A stretch of 63,201 nucleotides of DNA from Rhodococcus yunnanensis NBRC 103083. GTDB taxonomy: Bacteria; Actinomycetota; Actinomycetes; Mycobacteriales; Mycobacteriaceae. Positions 25,858 through 34,186 of this stretch are shown piece by piece. The notes under the pieces are model-generated. The model was not told the DNA's origin and made no database searches. It was given only the letters and a program-made list of their open reading frames with translations. The stretch's first letter is position 1, and each line of letters opens with the position of its first letter. Both the position numbers and the translations under genes were made by a program. The stretch spans positions 1-63,201 of the forward strand of contig NZ_BCXH01000025.1 in NCBI RefSeq assembly GCF_001895005.1. The letters run 5' to 3'.

Positions 25858-26517
25858 ATGAGTGCCAGGATGACCGACGGCGAGGCCGTGCCCTCACCAT
25901 TCGACGACCAGCTGTCGTCCAGATTGCTCGATCAACGGATCGTGGTGCTCGGTACCGCGGTCGACGACGCGATCGCCAATCGGATCTGCGCGCAGCTGCT
26001 GTTGCTGTCCGCCTCCGACTCTCGACGCGACATCAGCCTGTACATCAACTCACCGGGCGGATCCGTCAGCGCCGGCCTCGCGATTCTCGATACGATGCGT
26101 CTCATTCCGAACGACGTATCCACCCTCGCAATGGGATTCGCCGCGAGCATGGGGCAGTTCCTGCTGTCCGCGGGAACGAAAGGCAAGCGGTACTGCCTGC
26201 CCCACGCCCGGATCATGATGCATCAGCCGTCGGCGGGCATCCGCGGAACTGCAGTGGATATCGAGATCCAGGCACAGAACCTCGAATACACGAAGGCGTT
26301 GATGCACAAGCTCAATGCCGAACATTCGGGGCACGACATCGACACCGTCACCGCCGACAGCGAGCGTGATCGGTGGTTCACCGCCGAACAGGCCCGCGCC
26401 TACGGACTCGTCGACACCATCGTCACCACCCTCGACGACATCCGCCCCGTCGGCGCCAAACACACAGTCGGCCTACAGACAGTCGGGACACAGACAGCGG
26501 GGACACAGACATCATGA
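25858..26517 (+). CDS. clpP: ATP-dependent Clp protease proteolytic subunit (ClpP3-like)
   Basis: This 219-residue serine protease subunit has the full catalytic triad: S97 in GFAASMG, H122 in MMHQPSAG and D171 in SERDRWF. ClpP rings degrade proteins fed by Clp ATPases. The ATG at 25858 follows GAAGGGA. Neither tig nor clpX is adjacent, so this is not the housekeeping clpP1P2 locus. Its stop codon overlaps the next clpP start (ATGA). The C-terminus is extended by an in-frame 15-bp repeat (QTVGTQTAGTQTS), which would project from the ring. Confidence 0.93.
   Translation: MSARMTDGEAVPSPFDDQLSSRLLDQRIVVLGTAVDDAIANRICAQLLLLSASDSRRDISLYINSPGGSVSAGLAILDTMRLIPNDVSTLAMGFAASMGQFLLSAGTKGKRYCLPHARIMMHQPSAGIRGTAVDIEIQAQNLEYTKALMHKLNAEHSGHDIDTVTADSERDRWFTAEQARAYGLVDTIVTTLDDIRPVGAKHTVGLQTVGTQTAGTQTS
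26473..26513 (+). repeat. 15-bp tandem repeat at end of first clpP
   Basis: Units CTACAGACAGTCGGG, ACACAGACAGCGGGG and a partial third run up to the start codon of the second clpP. Confidence 0.88.
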
Positions 26518-27104
26518 GCCAGTACACCATTCCCACCGTCGTCGAACGCACACACAGCGGAGAGCGCGCCTACGACATCTACAGTCGGTTGCTCTCGGAA
26601 CGAGTGATCTTCCTCGGCACCGAAATCGACGACGGCGTCGCGAATGTCGTCATCGCGCAGCTGTTCCACCTCGAATCGGACAACCCCGACGCCGATATCA
26701 GCTTGTACATCAACTCACCGGGCGGATCGTTCACCGCGATGACCGCCATCTACGACACCATGGAATACATCCGTCCGGACATCTCCACCTTCTGTGTCGG
26801 GCAGGCGTCGTCGGCGGCGGGTGTGCTGATGGCGTCGGGAGCGCCCGGCAAGCGAATCATGTTGGCGCACGCCAGAGTTCTACTGCACCAGCCCTCCGGC
26901 GGCGGCGAGGGCACGATCTCGGACCTGCAACTGCAACGTGACGAGATCGTCCGCATTCGTTCGGAAATGGAGTCGATACTGGCCCACCACACCGGGCAGA
27001 GGCCGGAGACATTGCGCCGCGACACCGATCGCGACAAGATCTTCTCTGCCTCCGAGGCCGTCGACTACGGCCTCGCCGATCTCATCGCGACCAGCCGGAA
27101 CTGA
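26514..27104 (+). CDS. clpP: ATP-dependent Clp protease proteolytic subunit (ClpP4-like)
   Basis: This 196-residue ClpP paralogue has a triad at S100 (GQASSAAG), H125 (LLHQPSGG) and D174 (TDRDKIF). In actinobacteria two ClpP types form mixed double rings, so this and the preceding subunit should act together. The ATGA overlap with the first gene supports equal, coupled production. The popR-like gene converges on it, 9 bp past its stop. Confidence 0.93.
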   Translation: MSQYTIPTVVERTHSGERAYDIYSRLLSERVIFLGTEIDDGVANVVIAQLFHLESDNPDADISLYINSPGGSFTAMTAIYDTMEYIRPDISTFCVGQASSAAGVLMASGAPGKRIMLAHARVLLHQPSGGGEGTISDLQLQRDEIVRIRSEMESILAHHTGQRPETLRRDTDRDKIFSASEAVDYGLADLIATSRN

Positions 27105-27113
27105 CAGCGCTTC

Positions 27114-27476
27114 TCACGCCGCCATCATCGTCACCGGCGCGGGACCACGCGTGACTCGTCGGAGTGCAGTTGCTCCGGCGAGTTCGCGGCCCGTCAGGAT
27201 CAGGAGCCGCGACGGCGCGATCTCGAGCGCGCCGCACAGGGCCGAGAGCACTTCCGAGGACGCTTCCTTGCGGCCGCGTTCGATCTCCGACAGGTACGGC
27301 ATGGACACCCGCGCTTCGGACGCGACGTTCTCCAAGGTCCGGCCCTGCTCCTGCCTGATTCGGCGCAGGACCCGGCCCATCCCGTCGCGCAGCAGTGGCT
27401 CGGGTGCCGGACGAACACGAGCGTCCCCGCGGGGACGCAGCGGCAATACGGTGGCGTCGGTGCGTTGCTCGGCCAT
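27114..27476 (-). CDS. popR: XRE-family activator of clpP genes (PopR/ClgR type)
   Basis: This 120-residue protein has an XRE helix-turn-helix at about residues 37-93 (IRQEQGRTLENVASEARVSMPYLSEIERGRKEASSEVL), the ClgR/PopR signature. The C-terminus ends in Ala-Ala; in Streptomyces PopR the two terminal alanines are the degradation signal recognised by Clp protease. The start is the ATG at 27476 because the frame upstream covers the operator and has no ribosome site. Matching TCTGCY-N3-RGCAGA dyads lie upstream of the clpP pair and of this gene. It should activate the accessory clpP operon when normal proteolysis fails. Confidence 0.85.
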   Translation of the reverse strand: MAEQRTDATVLPLRPRGDARVRPAPEPLLRDGMGRVLRRIRQEQGRTLENVASEARVSMPYLSEIERGRKEASSEVLSALCGALEIAPSRLLILTGRELAGATALRRVTRGPAPVTMMAA

Positions 27477-27549
27477 GGGTTTCCTCTCGTGACGACTCTG
27501 GCACCAGGCTAGGAGTTCGACCCTGCCCGCGGCGGGTGACCGGCATGAT

Positions 27550-27566
27550 TTCTGCTGCCAGCAGAA
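27550..27566. promoter_or_regulatory. Second PopR-type dyad between popR and crotonase gene
   Basis: TTCTGCTG-C-CAGCAGAA is a perfect 17-bp palindrome. Written as TCTGCT-GCC-AGCAGA (27551-27565) it has the same arm length and 3-nt spacing as the box at 25780. It sits 28 bp before the crotonase ATG and 73 bp before popR, so it may control either gene. Confidence 0.7.
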
Positions 27567-27593
27567 TCGGCCGGGCAGGTAGATTTCCGCAGT

Positions 27594-28394
27594 ATGAGGA
27601 AATCCGACACGGCGCCTGTGACCCGAACCATCTCGCACGGCATCGCTGTCCTGACCCTCGACAATCCACCGGTCAACGCGATGACGCAGGCGGCGACCCG
27701 GGAGCTGAACGCGCAGCTGCGCGACTGTGTCGCTCGCGACGACGTTCGAGTCGTCGTCATCACCGGAGCAGGCAACCGGGCGTTCTGCGCCGGATCCGAC
27801 ATCAGCGAGATGCCGCAGATGCAGCGCGAGAGGTCCGTCGTCGCCCGCAAGACCGCCTTCGAGAACGCGGCAATGGACTACCTGGCAGATCTACCGCTTC
27901 CGACGATCGCCGCGATCAACGGTGTCTGCCTCGGCGGAGGCCTCGAACTGGCGATGTGTTGCGACTTCCTGGTCGCCGAGGAGGGAGGTCTGCTCGGGTT
28001 GCCCGAGGTCGATCTGGGTCTGATCCCCAGCAGCGGCGGACCGATGCGCGCCATCCGCCGACTCGGGCTGACCCGGGCGGCCGAGCTGGTCCTGCTCGGC
28101 GAGCCGATCACTGCGCAGACAGCACTCGCGTGGGGTCTGGTGAATCGGCTGGCTCCCCGCGGGACGGCACTGCAGGCGGCGCTGGGCCTGGCCGAGACAC
28201 TCGCAGCCAAGTCCGGCAGCGCTCTTCGACTGAACAAGCAGGCCTTGGCGCGCGCGTTCGGAGCCGAGCCGAATCTTCCGGCACAACAGTCGGTTCCGCT
28301 GTTCGAAGAGTCCTTCGAATCGGCCGACGGCAGCGAGGGGGTCAGGGCGTTCCTGGCGAAAGAGACGCCCGACTTCGAAGGACGACCGCGGTGA
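27594..28394 (+). CDS. Enoyl-CoA hydratase/isomerase (crotonase) family protein
   Basis: This 266-residue crotonase-fold enzyme carries the oxyanion segments AFCAGSDISEM and GGGLELAMCCDFLVA. LPEVDLGLIPSSGG supplies a Glu at one of the usual acid positions. It could hydrate enoyl-CoA thioesters or act as an isomerase or decarboxylase; the reaction cannot be told. It is divergent from popR with a PopR-type dyad in between, so it may belong to the same regulon, which would be unusual. Its end overlaps the DUF998 gene by 53 bp. Confidence 0.85.
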   Translation: MRKSDTAPVTRTISHGIAVLTLDNPPVNAMTQAATRELNAQLRDCVARDDVRVVVITGAGNRAFCAGSDISEMPQMQRERSVVARKTAFENAAMDYLADLPLPTIAAINGVCLGGGLELAMCCDFLVAEEGGLLGLPEVDLGLIPSSGGPMRAIRRLGLTRAAELVLLGEPITAQTALAWGLVNRLAPRGTALQAALGLAETLAAKSGSALRLNKQALARAFGAEPNLPAQQSVPLFEESFESADGSEGVRAFLAKETPDFEGRPR

Positions 28395-29166
28395 TGATCT
28401 CCCACCCGACGAACGTGTAGATCGCGGTCCGCTCCACCACCCCGACCATGTCCACTCCGACAAGGTCCGCTTCGAGCAGGTCCGGTCCGGCGATCAGCAA
28501 TCCTGACGCCGCGAACCCCACGACGCCCAACCCGACGCTGCTCGCCGTGTACCACCGCGGGCATCGCGGAGACGTCGACCCGACGAGGACGGCTATGGCG
28601 TTTCCCGCACCGATGGCCAGGATCGCACCGAGAACGTGCGCACTGCCCTCCCCGGCGTGCACCGAAGCAACGAGGACGCTTCCCGCCGAGTACGCACAGA
28701 TCAACCCCAGATACGCCCAGCGTCGCCGAACGAGAGTGGCCGAGCAGATGCCCGCGATCAGTACCGATACCGCGGACAACCAGAACGCGACGTTCATCGC
28801 GACGTACCAGTCGTTCGTCCCCGGCACCCCCAGTTCGCTGACGGTGTCGCGCGCGTAATCGTAGCCGTCGGACATCCGCGCGACCCACGCCTCCACCAGC
28901 AGATACTGCACTGCGGCGAATGCGAACAGGGCGGCGGCGACGACTCGGATCGTGGGCTCCTTCGGGCGGGCGACTGCGACGTCGTACCGGTGGGTACAGT
29001 CGGATCCGTTCTCGGCGCAGCGTCGCGCAGAACACCGGATCGAGGAGCAACTGTGACACGAAGAGCTGTGACAGGTACAGCGGTGACAGGTACAGCGGTG
29101 ACAGGTACAAGACAGTCCCGTGCAGCTGACTGCCAGGCTCCGGAGTTCGCGCCATGAGCACAGCAC
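28342..29166 (-). CDS. DUF998 family integral membrane protein
   Basis: This frame encodes six hydrophobic helices from about residue 73 onward. The YDYARDTVSELGVPG loop after helix 1 is diagnostic of DUF998, a family of unknown function. The start is uncertain. No start codon lies between GTG at 29166 and an internal GTG at 28911, and the latter falls within helix 1. The long form adds about 58 residues containing CTCHRCTCHRCTCH, the product of a 15-bp repeat, and overlaps the divergent ABC1 gene by 13 bp. The core family call is firm; the extension is not. Confidence 0.7.
   Translation of the reverse strand: MLCSWRELRSLAVSCTGLSCTCHRCTCHRCTCHSSSCHSCSSIRCSARRCAENGSDCTHRYDVAVARPKEPTIRVVAAALFAFAAVQYLLVEAWVARMSDGYDYARDTVSELGVPGTNDWYVAMNVAFWLSAVSVLIAGICSATLVRRRWAYLGLICAYSAGSVLVASVHAGEGSAHVLGAILAIGAGNAIAVLVGSTSPRCPRWYTASSVGLGVVGFAASGLLIAGPDLLEADLVGVDMVGVVERTAIYTFVGWEIITAVVLRSRASLSPGTP
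29064..29108. repeat. 15-bp tandem repeat, three copies, in divergent promoter region
   Basis: Units of AGCGGTGACAGGTAC lie 46 bp upstream of the ABC1 kinase start. On the minus strand they would encode the Cys-rich extension of the DUF998 protein. Confidence 0.88.
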
Positions 29167-30491
29167 CAGCTCCCGCGTTGCGCGAGTTCGGTGCTCGCGA
29201 GTTCCTGCGGCTGATCGTCATCGGCGCCGTTCTGGTGTACTACCAGGTCATCGCCGTCGGCAGGTGGGTACGTCGACCGCGACGCGGCTGGGCGAGCCAC
29301 GCCTCCGACGGCGTCGTCGACGCGTTCTTCGCTCTCGGTCCGACGTTCGTCAAGGTCGGGCAACTGATGGGGAGCTCGCCCGGGTTGTTCCCGAAAGTGC
29401 TTGCCGACACCTGCCTTCGGTGCCTCGACGAGGTACCTCCGTTCCCCGGCGCGCAGGCGCGTTCGATAATCGAGGCCGATCTCGGCCGCAGCACCGCCGA
29501 ACTCTTCCAGCGGTTCGACGACGAACCCTTGTCCTCTGCGTCGGTGGCGCAGGTTCACCTGTGTGTGCTGCACGACGGCCGCGAAGCGGTCATGAAGGTC
29601 CAGCGCCGCGGCATCTACCACCGCATGAAAATCGACCTCCGCATCGCTTTCGTGTTCGCGCGTGCGCTGGAGAAGTACATCGCATTCTTCTCCACGGCCA
29701 ACGCGTCGGCCATCATCGTCGACCTGCATGCCGCGACGTTCGCCGAACTCGACAGTGCCGTCGAGGCGCGTCGTCAATCGGCTTTCCGGCAGGCGATCTC
29801 GGCATTCGGCGACAACGAGTTCGTGACCGCACCCGAGGTGATCGCAGAGTACTGCGGGGCCCGGGTGATCTGCATGGAGCGGATGCACGGGTCGCCGCTC
29901 GATCAGTGCACGCCCGGCGCGCAGTCCGAGCTGATCGTCCGCCGCGCCGCGAAGGTATGGATGGAAGCGCTTGTCCTGCACGGCCTCTTCCACGGCGACG
30001 TCCATGCCGGCAACGTCTGGGTCCTCGACGACGGCCGCGTGTCGTTCCTGGACTTCGGAGTCATGGGCGAACTCGACGAACAGTGGCGATCACTGCTGCA
30101 GGATCTGTTTCACGCGACGGTGATCGACGGCGACTTCACGCGGCTCGCCAGCAGTGTCAAACGCCTCGGAATCGTGTCCGACGACGTGGGAACCGACGCC
30201 GAAGTGGGCATGATTCTGCAGGCCGTGTTCGCACCGATGCTGTCGGATACGTTGGCGCACTTCAGTTTGACCGACTTCATCAAGGCGCTCGTCGGCATGG
30301 GAAAGCAGTACCGCACCTCGAGCCCGGAAGAGCTGATTCTGGTAGGAAAACAGCTGGGCTACTTCGAGCGGTACGCGATCGAATTGGCCCCGAACTGGGC
30401 GCTCGGGACCGATCCGTTCGTCTTCAAGAACGTCTTTCCAGCAGAGGTGGCCGCACTGTCACAGGCCCGTGGCGTGGTGCTACCGGACTAG
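29154..30491 (+). CDS. ABC1/UbiB (AarF) family atypical kinase
   Basis: This 445-residue protein belongs to the ABC1 kinase-like family. It has the inhibitory KxGQ motif (FVKVGQLMGSSPGLFP), the Ala-rich loop ASVAQVH, an ATP-site Lys in AVMKVQRRG, the catalytic HGDVHAGNV and the metal-binding LDFGVMG. Family members support quinone or lipid metabolism in membranes, often as ATPases rather than protein kinases. One hydrophobic stretch near residue 20 may anchor it. The 3' end overlaps the quinone oxidoreductase gene by 12 bp in convergent orientation. Confidence 0.9.
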   Translation: MSTAPAPALREFGAREFLRLIVIGAVLVYYQVIAVGRWVRRPRRGWASHASDGVVDAFFALGPTFVKVGQLMGSSPGLFPKVLADTCLRCLDEVPPFPGAQARSIIEADLGRSTAELFQRFDDEPLSSASVAQVHLCVLHDGREAVMKVQRRGIYHRMKIDLRIAFVFARALEKYIAFFSTANASAIIVDLHAATFAELDSAVEARRQSAFRQAISAFGDNEFVTAPEVIAEYCGARVICMERMHGSPLDQCTPGAQSELIVRRAAKVWMEALVLHGLFHGDVHAGNVWVLDDGRVSFLDFGVMGELDEQWRSLLQDLFHATVIDGDFTRLASSVKRLGIVSDDVGTDAEVGMILQAVFAPMLSDTLAHFSLTDFIKALVGMGKQYRTSSPEELILVGKQLGYFERYAIELAPNWALGTDPFVFKNVFPAEVAALSQARGVVLPD

Positions 30492-31472
30492 CTCCAGAAC
30501 AACTTTGCCTGCCGCCGTGCGGTTTTCGAGGGATGCGATCGCCTCGCCTGCCTTCTCCAACGGAAACACCGACGGCTCCGGGGCCGTGAGTTCGCCCGAG
30601 GCGAGCAGAGGTTCGAGTTCGGCCCACTGAGTTGCGAGGTAACCGGGACGCGTCATCCACCATGCGCCCCACCCGACTCCGACGACATCGACGTTGTTCA
30701 GTAGCAACCGGTTGACCTTGACCGTCGGGATCTCGCCGCCGGTGAATCCCAGCACCAGAACTCGTCCCGACGGCGCAAGGCTGCGAATGCTGTCGGTGAA
30801 GCGGTCGCCGCCGACAGGATCGACGACGACGTCGACACCTCGGCCACCGGTCAGCTCCTTGACCGCGTCTTTCCAACCGCGGCCGTTCTCGTCGACGACC
30901 AGCACGACGTCGGTGGCACCGGCTGCACGCGCGATCTCGACCTTGGCCTCCGAGCTCACGACCGCGATGACACGCGAAGCGCCGAGAACCGGCGCCATCC
31001 GCAGTGCGGAGGTTCCGATGCCGCCCGCAGCGCCGTGCACCAGCACGGTCTCGCCCTCGGCGAGGCGACCGCGCTCACGCAGTGCGAAGTGCACCGTCAG
31101 ATCGTTGAAGAGCAGACCAGCACCCGCGGTCAGCGAGACGGCGTCGGGAAGTGAGAAGACCGCGTCGGGTGCGACGACCGCGACCTCGGCCATACCGTCG
31201 GACATGCCCGTCAGTGCCGCGACCCGATCGCCTGCGGCAAAACCCGAGCCATCGGGCGCAGAACGTACGATTCCCGCGATCTCGCTACCGGGAACGAACG
31301 GGAGATCCGGCTTGTACTGATACAGCCCGCGGCTCAACAGGGCGTCGGGAAACGCGACCCCTGCGGCGTGAACGTCGATGACCACCGCGTCGTCCCGTCC
31401 GGCCGGCTCGTCGATGTCGACGATCTGCACCGAATCCGGTCCGTCGAGACTCTCGATGTGTACCGCGCGCAT
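30480..31472 (-). CDS. NADPH:quinone oxidoreductase family protein (zeta-crystallin-like MDR)
   Basis: This 330-residue zinc-free medium-chain reductase has PGSEIAGIV, the HGAAGGIGTSALRMA nucleotide-binding loop and the VVDPVGGDRF and GKVVLEL family blocks. It should transfer electrons from NADPH to quinones or enones. The ATG at 31472 (MRAVHIES) is the natural family start, with AGGAGAGGACAGT upstream as a ribosome site; the longer frame is not needed. It converges on the ABC1 gene and diverges from the dienelactone hydrolase gene. Confidence 0.9.
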   Translation of the reverse strand: MRAVHIESLDGPDSVQIVDIDEPAGRDDAVVIDVHAAGVAFPDALLSRGLYQYKPDLPFVPGSEIAGIVRSAPDGSGFAAGDRVAALTGMSDGMAEVAVVAPDAVFSLPDAVSLTAGAGLLFNDLTVHFALRERGRLAEGETVLVHGAAGGIGTSALRMAPVLGASRVIAVVSSEAKVEIARAAGATDVVLVVDENGRGWKDAVKELTGGRGVDVVVDPVGGDRFTDSIRSLAPSGRVLVLGFTGGEIPTVKVNRLLLNNVDVVGVGWGAWWMTRPGYLATQWAELEPLLASGELTAPEPSVFPLEKAGEAIASLENRTAAGKVVLELVR

Positions 31473-31560
31473 GTACTGTCCTCTCCTGAAAGGGAAGTGC
31501 CTGTGACCCACGGTACAACCCCCTACCAGCGCCGAAAGTGGCCTGTGCTCCAATCGAACT

Positions 31561-32241
31561 ATGAGCACCCCTCTCACCACACTTGCCCCGTCCGGAACTG
31601 CGCGCGGCGGAGTCGTCGTCATCCAGGAAGCATTCGGCGTGACCGATCACATCGTCGACGTCTGCAGGCGCTTTGCCGACGCCGGATGGGTAGCCACGGC
31701 GCCCCACCTGTTCCACCGTCAGGACAAGCAGATCCACGACTACACCGACATGGACTCGGCGATGGCGTCGATCGGCGCTCTGGCTGCAGACGAAGTGGAC
31801 GCCGACGTGGACGCGGCCTTCAGCGAGTTGGCCGAACGCGGATTCGAGCCGACACAATCGGCGATCGTCGGTTTCTGCATGGGCGGTTCGGTGACCTTCC
31901 ACACCGCGGTACGACGCCAGGTCGGTGCGGCAGCCACGTTCTACGGCGGCGGTATCACGAAGGGCCGCTTCGGTTACCCGGCGATGCTCTCGGTGGCAGA
32001 TGCACTGCAGACCCCGTGGCACGGATTCTTCGGCGACCTGGACAAGGGAATTCCGGTCGAGGAGGTCGAACAGCTCAGAACCACCGCGACGTCGTCGCCC
32101 GTCTCGACCGACATCACCCGGTACGCCGCGGGCGAGCACGGCTTCCACTGCAACGACCGCCCCGCGGTCTACAACGCCGACGCTGCCGCCGACGCGTGGA
32201 ACAAGACCCTGGAGTGGTTCGACGCTCATGTCGCCCGCTGA
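31561..32241 (+). CDS. Dienelactone hydrolase family protein
   Basis: This 226-residue alpha/beta hydrolase has the cysteine nucleophile of the DLH family in GFCMGG (C106), an Asp in FGDLDKGIP and a His in GEHGFHC. Dienelactone hydrolases open lactones formed during chloroaromatic breakdown, but many relatives have other roles. The next gene starts 14 bp before this one ends, so it forms a two-gene operon with an amidohydrolase. That pairing would suit ring-cleavage product metabolism. Confidence 0.9.
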   Translation: MSTPLTTLAPSGTARGGVVVIQEAFGVTDHIVDVCRRFADAGWVATAPHLFHRQDKQIHDYTDMDSAMASIGALAADEVDADVDAAFSELAERGFEPTQSAIVGFCMGGSVTFHTAVRRQVGAAATFYGGGITKGRFGYPAMLSVADALQTPWHGFFGDLDKGIPVEEVEQLRTTATSSPVSTDITRYAAGEHGFHCNDRPAVYNADAAADAWNKTLEWFDAHVAR

Positions 32242-33178
32242 CGTCTCGGAACCAACCGACGTCCCGGAACCAACAGACGTCCCGGGACCATCCGACTTCT
32301 CCGGGTCGACCGAGATTGCGGCAGTTCGAGCGTTCTGGCAGGACCTCCGACTCCAGGGGCTCTTCGATGTCCACACCCATTTCATGCCGAAGAACGTCAT
32401 GGACAAGGTGTGGGCCTACTTCGACGGCGCAGGCCCTCTCACCGGCATGGCGTGGCCGATCACCTACCGGCACGACGAGGACGTGCGACTGAACACGTTG
32501 CGCCAGTTCGGTGTTCGCGGATTCACGTCGATGATCTATCCGCACAAGCCGGACATGGCGGCGTGGCTCGATTCGTGGGGGACGCAGTTCGCGCAGCGCA
32601 CCCCGGACTGCGTGCACACCGCGACGTTCTACCCCGAGGAGTCCGCGGCCACCTACGTGCCCGCGGCTCTCGCGGAGGGCGCACGGATCTTCAAGTCGCA
32701 CATCCAGGTCGGCAACTATTCGCCGAACGATCCACTGCTCGATCCGGTCTGGGGCATCATCGAGGACGCGTCGGTACCCGTCGTCATCCACTGCGGTTCA
32801 GGTCCGAGCCCCGGCACCCACACCGGGCCAGGACCCATCGCCGAGCTGCTGGCACGGTTCCCTCGGTTGCCGCTGATCATCGCCCACATGGGAATGCCGG
32901 AGTACCAGGCATTTCTGGAACTCGCGGAGCGCTACCCCGACGTCCGACTCGACACCACGATGGCGTTCACCGACTTCGCCGAGGCTTCGTGGCCGTTCCC
33001 GCCTGCCGAGAAGCCTCGACTACTGGATCTGCAGGACCGCATTCTGTTCGGCAGCGACTTCCCCAACATCCCGTACTCGTACCTCGACGCGCTCACCGCC
33101 GTGCAACGGCTGGATCTGGGTGACGATTGGGTGCGAGACGTGTGTTATCACAACGGGACTCGGCTGTTCGCTCGCTGA
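32228..33178 (+). CDS. Amidohydrolase family protein (ACMSD-like)
   Basis: This 316-residue metal-dependent TIM-barrel protein has the first metal motif FDVHTHFMP, further His residues at VIHCGSG and IIAHMGMPEYQ, and the catalytic Asp in ILFGSDFPN. This arrangement is that of the amidohydrolase-2/ACMSD group, which includes decarboxylases and hydrolases of aromatic breakdown products. The start at 32228 overlaps the dienelactone hydrolase gene. The N-terminus is preceded by about 30 residues made of an 18-bp repeat (TDVPEP units) and is probably disordered. Confidence 0.88.
   Translation: MSPADVSEPTDVPEPTDVPGPSDFSGSTEIAAVRAFWQDLRLQGLFDVHTHFMPKNVMDKVWAYFDGAGPLTGMAWPITYRHDEDVRLNTLRQFGVRGFTSMIYPHKPDMAAWLDSWGTQFAQRTPDCVHTATFYPEESAATYVPAALAEGARIFKSHIQVGNYSPNDPLLDPVWGIIEDASVPVVIHCGSGPSPGTHTGPGPIAELLARFPRLPLIIAHMGMPEYQAFLELAERYPDVRLDTTMAFTDFAEASWPFPPAEKPRLLDLQDRILFGSDFPNIPYSYLDALTAVQRLDLGDDWVRDVCYHNGTRLFAR
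32240..32293 (+). repeat. 18-bp tandem repeat, three copies, at amidohydrolase N-terminus
   Basis: Units of GACGTCCCGGAACCAACA type span the overlap with the upstream gene's stop codon and encode DVPEPT repeats. Confidence 0.9.
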
Positions 33179-33189
33179 TCGACCTGTCC

Positions 33190-34026
33190 TCAGGTCAGAC
33201 GCGGCCGCAACCAGGCGATCAGGTCGTCGAGCACACGACCACGCTCGGGTTCGTTGAAGATCTCGTGGTAGAGGCCGTCGTAGATCTCGATGGTGAGATC
33301 CGTCGAGCCTGCCTTCTCGGCGATCATGTGGCTTCCCGAGACGTCGGCCAGCTTGTCCTCGGTTCCGTGCTGAAGCAGGACCGGCAGCGTCAGGGTGGAC
33401 AACCGCACCGGGAAGCTCTCCATCGCGCCGACGAGGCCACTGGCAAGGCCGGCAGGAATCTTGCCGTGATGGACGAGAGGATCGGCGTCGTACGCTGCGA
33501 CGACGGCAGGATCTCGCGAGATCGTCGCCGAGTCGAGCGATTGGACAGGCACGCCGGGAGCGATTCTTCCGAGGATCTTGCCGATCGGAATCAAGATCTT
33601 CGGAGTGTCATCGCTGAGGACCACTGCGGGTCCCGACAGCATCAATCCGTCCAGTTCCGCCTGGTAGTCGAGAGCGTAGGACAGCGCGATCGCACCGCCC
33701 ATGCTGTGGCCGAGCAGGAAACTCTTCGTGTCCGGGTGCGCAGCGCGCGCGATGCGAAACAGCTCGTGCAGATCGACCAGAAAATCCGTCCAGCTCTTCA
33801 ACTCCAGACGTTTACCACCCGACCTGCCGTGACCGCGGTGATCGAGGGCGTATACGACCAGCCCCAGCTCGCCCAGCCGCGAGATCACCTCGACGTACCG
33901 ACCCGCATGTTCACCCAGGCCGTGGGACAGAACCAGCAATCCGGTGACCTCACCGTCAGGCGTCCAGACGTCGTAGACGATCTTGGTCCCGTGTACTCCG
34001 GTGAACGACGCGTCCGTGCGTTTCAT
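33190..34026 (-). CDS. Monoacylglycerol lipase-type alpha/beta hydrolase
   Basis: This 278-residue lipase has VLSHGLGEHAGRY in the oxyanion region, the nucleophile elbow GHSMGG, a catalytic Asp in QHGTEDKLAD and a His in YDGLYHEIFNEPER. This set defines the monoglyceride lipase family, which releases glycerol and fatty acid. The MKRTD start is at 34026. It diverges from alkB, and both would feed fatty-acid metabolism. Confidence 0.92.
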   Translation of the reverse strand: MKRTDASFTGVHGTKIVYDVWTPDGEVTGLLVLSHGLGEHAGRYVEVISRLGELGLVVYALDHRGHGRSGGKRLELKSWTDFLVDLHELFRIARAAHPDTKSFLLGHSMGGAIALSYALDYQAELDGLMLSGPAVVLSDDTPKILIPIGKILGRIAPGVPVQSLDSATISRDPAVVAAYDADPLVHHGKIPAGLASGLVGAMESFPVRLSTLTLPVLLQHGTEDKLADVSGSHMIAEKAGSTDLTIEIYDGLYHEIFNEPERGRVLDDLIAWLRPRLT

Positions 34027-34186
34027 CTGTTGTTCCCCTCACATCGGCGGTGGTACCGCAATCCGATCATGTGCTCGCGTCGAAGTACATACGAACGAAC
34101 GCGGGCCAGGAGCCGAACATCCCGCCAATACTTTCGTAAAGGTAATTAGTTGTGGTTAATTTGCCGAGAGGGGGTATGTACCCTCC

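Noticed and set aside
25858..27104. Housekeeping clpP1 clpP2 locus
   Set aside because: The usual neighbours tig and clpX are absent, and a PopR-type regulator and operator are present, so the accessory pair is the better reading.
28794..30005. A 403-codon minus-strand frame
   Set aside because: It is antisense to the ABC1 kinase gene, whose kinase motifs are complete on the plus strand. No family motif is seen in the antisense frame.
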